Source of the DNA: BRH-c54 sp036567945
GTDB lineage: Bacteria > Bacteroidota > Bacteroidia > Flavobacteriales_E > Vicingaceae
Direction of reading: 5' to 3'
Assembly (NCBI GenBank): GCA_036567945.1
Contig: DATCTM010000053.1
Span: 1 to 8,601, forward strand
DNA length: 8,601 nt
Each line of letters begins with the position of its first letter. Within the stretch, counting starts at the first letter, position 1. The position numbers were made by a program, and so were the translations under genes. This document shows, piece after piece, positions 6,449 through 8,601 of the stretch. Below the pieces are notes generated by a model. The model was not told where the DNA came from, did not search any database, and was given only the letters and a program-made list of their open reading frames with translations.

Positions 6449-7624
6449 TCAAAGCATCTCATAAATTCCTGCCGCACCTTGTCCAGTTCCTACACACATG
6501 GTTACCATACCGTATTTTTGTTTTCTTCTTTTTAATTCATTAAACATTTGCACCGATAATTTAGCTCCTGTACATGCTAATGGATGTCCTAAAGCGATAG
6601 CTCCTCCATTCACATTTACTTTGTTGGTATCTAAATCCAATCCTTTTATAACCGCTAACGATTGTGATGCAAAAGCCTCATTCAACTCAAATAAATCAAT
6701 ATCTTCTTGTTTCATTCCTGCATGTTTTAATGCTGCTGGAATAGCTGTTAGCGGACCAACACCCATAATTCTTGGCTCTAAACCTACAACCTGATAAGAA
6801 ACTAAGCGAGCAATCGGCTCTATGTTTAATTCTTTTACCATTCTTTCTGACATTACCATTACAAAAGCAGCTCCATCAGAAGTTTGTGATGAATTTCCGG
6901 CTGTTACACTTCCGCCTTGAGCAAAAACAGGTTTTAAATTAGCCAAAGCTTCTACTGTTGTTCCTCTTCTTGGTCCTTCATCAGTATCCACCGTATATTT
7001 TTTGGTTTGACGTTGGTTGTTTTCATCCACAAAAATTTCTTCTACTTCTATGGGAACAATATCCTCTTTAAACAAACCTGTATCTATAGCATTTAATGCT
7101 CTTCTGTGCGATTCAAAAGCAAAAGCATCTTGCTCTTCACGAGAGATATTAAAATCTTTGGCAACTGCTTCGGCTGTTAATCCCATTCCCCAATAATAAT
7201 CGGGGTTAGATTTAGCGTATTTTGCATTTGGAACTATTCTCCAACCTCCAAAAGGTATTGGACTCATAGTCTCTACTCCTCCTGCAATAATACAATCTGC
7301 CATACCTGCATTAATTTGTGCTGATGCAATCGCTATAGTTTGTATTCCTGATGAACAGTAACGATTTACCGTCATTCCCGGAACTTTAACAGAATCTAAC
7401 CCCATCATAGAAATCATTCTACCAATGTTTAATCCTTGCTCTGCTTCGGGAGTGGCATTACCCACGATTACATCATTAATACGTTCTTTATCTAATTGTG
7501 GAAAATCTTCCATTAACCTTTTAATCACAGCTGCACTCAAATCATCCGGTCTTGTAAATCGGAATAATCCTCTTGGTGCTTTTCCTACTGCTGTTCTGTA
7601 ACCTGCTACTATATATGCGTTCAT
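6449..7624 (-). CDS. fadA: Acetyl-CoA C-acyltransferase (beta-oxidation thiolase)
   Basis: This thiolase splits 3-ketoacyl-CoA with free CoA to give acetyl-CoA and a shortened acyl-CoA, the last step of the beta-oxidation cycle. It has 391 residues, the usual thiolase length. The nucleophilic cysteine is Cys90 in NRYCSSG, the catalytic histidine is His347 in ALGHPLACTGA, and the C-terminal acid/base cysteine is Cys377 in TMCVGTGQGAA. NEAFASQ (315-321) is the conserved NEAFA motif, and AGNSSQTSDGAA (242-253) matches the family AGN.S...DGAA loop. Biosynthetic acetoacetyl-CoA thiolases share these residues; assignment to degradation rests on the neighbours fadN and fadE and on sequence style. 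The ATG at 7624 starts the standard 'MNAYIVAGYRTAVGKA' beginning. It lies 31 bases after the four-helix-bundle gene and 24 before the GNAT gene. Confidence 0.93.
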   Translation of the reverse strand: MNAYIVAGYRTAVGKAPRGLFRFTRPDDLSAAVIKRLMEDFPQLDKERINDVIVGNATPEAEQGLNIGRMISMMGLDSVKVPGMTVNRYCSSGIQTIAIASAQINAGMADCIIAGGVETMSPIPFGGWRIVPNAKYAKSNPDYYWGMGLTAEAVAKDFNISREEQDAFAFESHRRALNAIDTGLFKEDIVPIEVEEIFVDENNQRQTKKYTVDTDEGPRRGTTVEALANLKPVFAQGGSVTAGNSSQTSDGAAFVMVMSERMVKELNIEPIARLVSYQVVGLEPRIMGVGPLTAIPAALKHAGMKQEDIDLFELNEAFASQSLAVIKGLDLDTNKVNVNGGAIALGHPLACTGAKLSVQMFNELKRRKQKYGMVTMCVGTGQGAAGIYEML

Positions 7625-7628
7625 ATCT

Positions 7629-7650
7629 GAAGTGTTAAATGTTGAATTTT
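7629..7650 (-). repeat. Inverted-repeat arm on the fadA side of the four-helix-bundle gene
   Basis: This 22-base arm matches the reverse complement of 8019-8040 at 18 of 22 positions. The inner nine bases (TTGAATTTT on +) pair perfectly with AAAATTCAA at 8019-8027. It starts five bases upstream of the fadA ATG and ends six bases past the four-helix-bundle stop codon. Confidence 0.55.
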
Positions 7651-7655
7651 AAGTT

Positions 7656-8003
7656 TTAAATATTTTTTTGTGCTGTTTTAACAATTGAAGTTAAAATATT
7701 TATTAAATCTTCAACTAATTTTAGTTCTTCATTAACATCTATTTCAACTAAATCACTCTTATCTATTAATTTTAACCAGTACCTTGTTTCTCGTGCTTCT
7801 TTTGATGAAATACTCATTTTGGAAATAAAATCTTTCTTGGAAATTCCAGCGGTTGCTTCTTCAATATTTGCTCCAATAGAAGTTCCCGAACGTAAAAGCT
7901 GTTTACTCAAAACGTATTCTTTTTGATCAATCATTTTTTGATATAATTTGATAATTATCAAACTAAAGTCAAATGATTTTTCTTGAATTATGCTTTTTTT
8001 CAT
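7656..8003 (-). CDS. Four-helix-bundle protein, 23S rRNA intervening-sequence (S23/Avd-like) family
   Basis: The 115-residue protein has the marks of the family encoded in intervening sequences of some bacterial 23S rRNA genes and related to the Avd accessory protein of diversity-generating retroelements. These are RSGTSIGANIEEA (38-50), the SKKDFISKMSISSKEARETRYWLKLI segment (55-80) and a C-terminal helix (EELKLVEDLINILTSIVKTAQ). The fold is four alpha helices; family members assemble as pentamers and have a basic surface thought to bind nucleic acid, but the role of stand-alone copies is unknown. No reverse transcriptase or variable repeat lies in the window. The gene sits between fadN (36 bases upstream) and fadA (31 bases downstream), where beta-oxidation operons have no need of it, and is bracketed by an inverted repeat. 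The ATG at 8003 fits the family start. It may be an inserted cassette. Confidence 0.9.
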   Translation of the reverse strand: MKKSIIQEKSFDFSLIIIKLYQKMIDQKEYVLSKQLLRSGTSIGANIEEATAGISKKDFISKMSISSKEARETRYWLKLIDKSDLVEIDVNEELKLVEDLINILTSIVKTAQKNI

Positions 8004-8018
8004 TGCAGTATTTTATTC

Positions 8019-8040
8019 AAAATTCAATACTTAAAATTTC
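8019..8040 (-). repeat. Inverted-repeat arm on the fadN side of the four-helix-bundle gene
   Basis: This is the partner of 7629-7650. It touches the fadN stop codon at its outer edge and ends 15 bases before the four-helix-bundle ATG. In the operon RNA the two arms would form 18 Watson-Crick pairs, one G-U and three mismatches, enclosing the whole gene. The A/T-rich, low-complexity sequence raises the chance of accidental pairing. Confidence 0.55.
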
Positions 8041-8601
8041 TAATTTCTAAGTACTTTTCCTGTGGCAATAATGCTTTGCAAACGCTCTAGTGTTTTTCGT
8101 TGCTGGCACAATTCCAAAAAGGCTTTGCGTTCCATATCTAACAAATATTGCTCGTTTACTTCTGTGGGCTGAGATAAATTTCCTCCACAAAGTACATAAC
8201 CTAATTTTTCTGAAATCAGCTGGTCGTGTTCTGAGATGTAATTACCAGATTTCATAGAATTGGCTCCAACATAAACAATTCCCAACCCTTCGTTACCTAA
8301 TACTTTAATATCGTTTCGTTGAAGCGGTTTGGTATAACCTTTCTCAGCCAAGTTAAGTGCCGCTTGTTTGGCATAACTCAATTGATGTTTTCTGCTTACT
8401 ATCCATTCGTCAATTCCTTTTCTTAAATAGCCTAACTCAAAAGCTTCTTCGGCAGAGGTACCTACTTTTGCTTGTCCTACAGTTAAAAATCGGTTTCTTA
8501 ATACATTTAATCGTATTCCATCACCATATTCATCTGAAGCTCTTAGGGCAAACTCTTTTGTTCCACCACCCCCAGGAATAACACCAACACCAAACTCAAC
8601 T
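8040..8601 (-). CDS. fadN: 3-hydroxyacyl-CoA dehydrogenase/enoyl-CoA hydratase, C-terminal part (5' end outside window)
   Basis: Only the last 186 residues are in the window. The frame is open to base 8601, so the apparent TTG start at 8381 is internal. FGVGVIPGGGGTKEFALRAS at the visible start is the crotonase (enoyl-CoA hydratase) active-site region, and the ending YLLDMERKAFLELCQQRKTLERLQSIIATGKVLRN is characteristic of FadN-type proteins. In these the dehydrogenase domain comes first and the hydratase-like domain last, the reverse of E. coli FadB. The protein hydrates 2-enoyl-CoA and oxidises the 3-hydroxyacyl-CoA with NAD+, the middle two steps of beta-oxidation in the cytoplasm. The dehydrogenase half cannot be checked here. 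It is the first visible gene of the - strand operon; the promoter lies beyond the window. The end, Asn-TAG-AAATT, matches the end of gltX. Confidence 0.9.
   Translation of the reverse strand, partial: VEFGVGVIPGGGGTKEFALRASDEYGDGIRLNVLRNRFLTVGQAKVGTSAEEAFELGYLRKGIDEWIVSRKHQLSYAKQAALNLAEKGYTKPLQRNDIKVLGNEGLGIVYVGANSMKSGNYISEHDQLISEKLGYVLCGGNLSQPTEVNEQYLLDMERKAFLELCQQRKTLERLQSIIATGKVLRN

Noticed and set aside
6498..6794. Open frame of 98 codons on the + strand inside fadA
   Set aside because: Opposite-strand shadow of a well-conserved thiolase with no recognisable domain.
7656..8003. Diversity-generating retroelement, suggested by the Avd-like four-helix-bundle protein
   Set aside because: No reverse transcriptase, template repeat or variable repeat is visible, and stand-alone members of this family are common in Bacteroidota.
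8357..8581. Open frame of 74 codons on the + strand opposite fadN
   Set aside because: The fadN frame continues through this stretch to the window end with the conserved GVIPGGGGTKEFALRAS motif, so the + frame is a shadow.

Overview
The window is about one third G+C, and its proteins look like those of the Bacteroidota, probably a flavobacterium or close relative. The supporting signs are the LigA sequence style (RNTASGTLK in place of the proteobacterial RNAAAGS form), no clear Shine-Dalgarno sequences, a Bacteroidota-type -7 promoter box just before ligA, and A/T-rich short-period repeats between genes. This is inference from sequence style; no database search was possible.

Left part (1-1617). 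The 3' end of gltX (glutamyl-tRNA synthetase) is followed on the + strand, after a 97-base repeat-containing gap, by folB (dihydroneopterin aldolase, folate synthesis). A cytoplasmic TPR protein on the - strand converges on folB; the two stop codons share the four bases TTAA. A 126-base divergent promoter region separates the TPR gene from ligA.

Middle (1618-4018). A complete NAD-dependent DNA ligase gene (ligA, +) overlaps tail-to-tail by 8 bases with a gene for a SiaC/DUF1987-type regulatory phosphoprotein (-). Inside that second gene is a strong nested hairpin followed by TTTT, which reads as a terminator on the ligA strand.

Right part (4019-8601, all on the - strand). This is a fatty-acid beta-oxidation operon in the order hydroxyacyl-CoA dehydrogenase/enoyl-CoA hydratase (fadN-like, 3' end only), thiolase (fadA), acyl-CoA dehydrogenase (fadE). 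That is the order of the Bacillus subtilis fadNAE operon. Two unrelated small genes break it up: a four-helix-bundle protein of the 23S rRNA intervening-sequence family between fadN and fadA, and a GNAT acetyltransferase between fadA and fadE. The SiaC-like gene trails fadE by 29 bases and is probably co-transcribed. Together FadE, FadN and FadA would oxidise acyl-CoA to acetyl-CoA.

The most interesting signals are in the operon junctions. The four-helix-bundle gene is bracketed by a 22-base imperfect inverted repeat (18/22) that runs from the fadN stop codon to just before the fadA start. This resembles the architecture of rRNA intervening sequences, but here it lies in a protein-coding transcript. 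The GNAT gene is flanked by short-period repeats, and its N-terminal extension is encoded by a palindrome-containing stretch. No tRNA, rRNA, CRISPR or transposase gene was seen.
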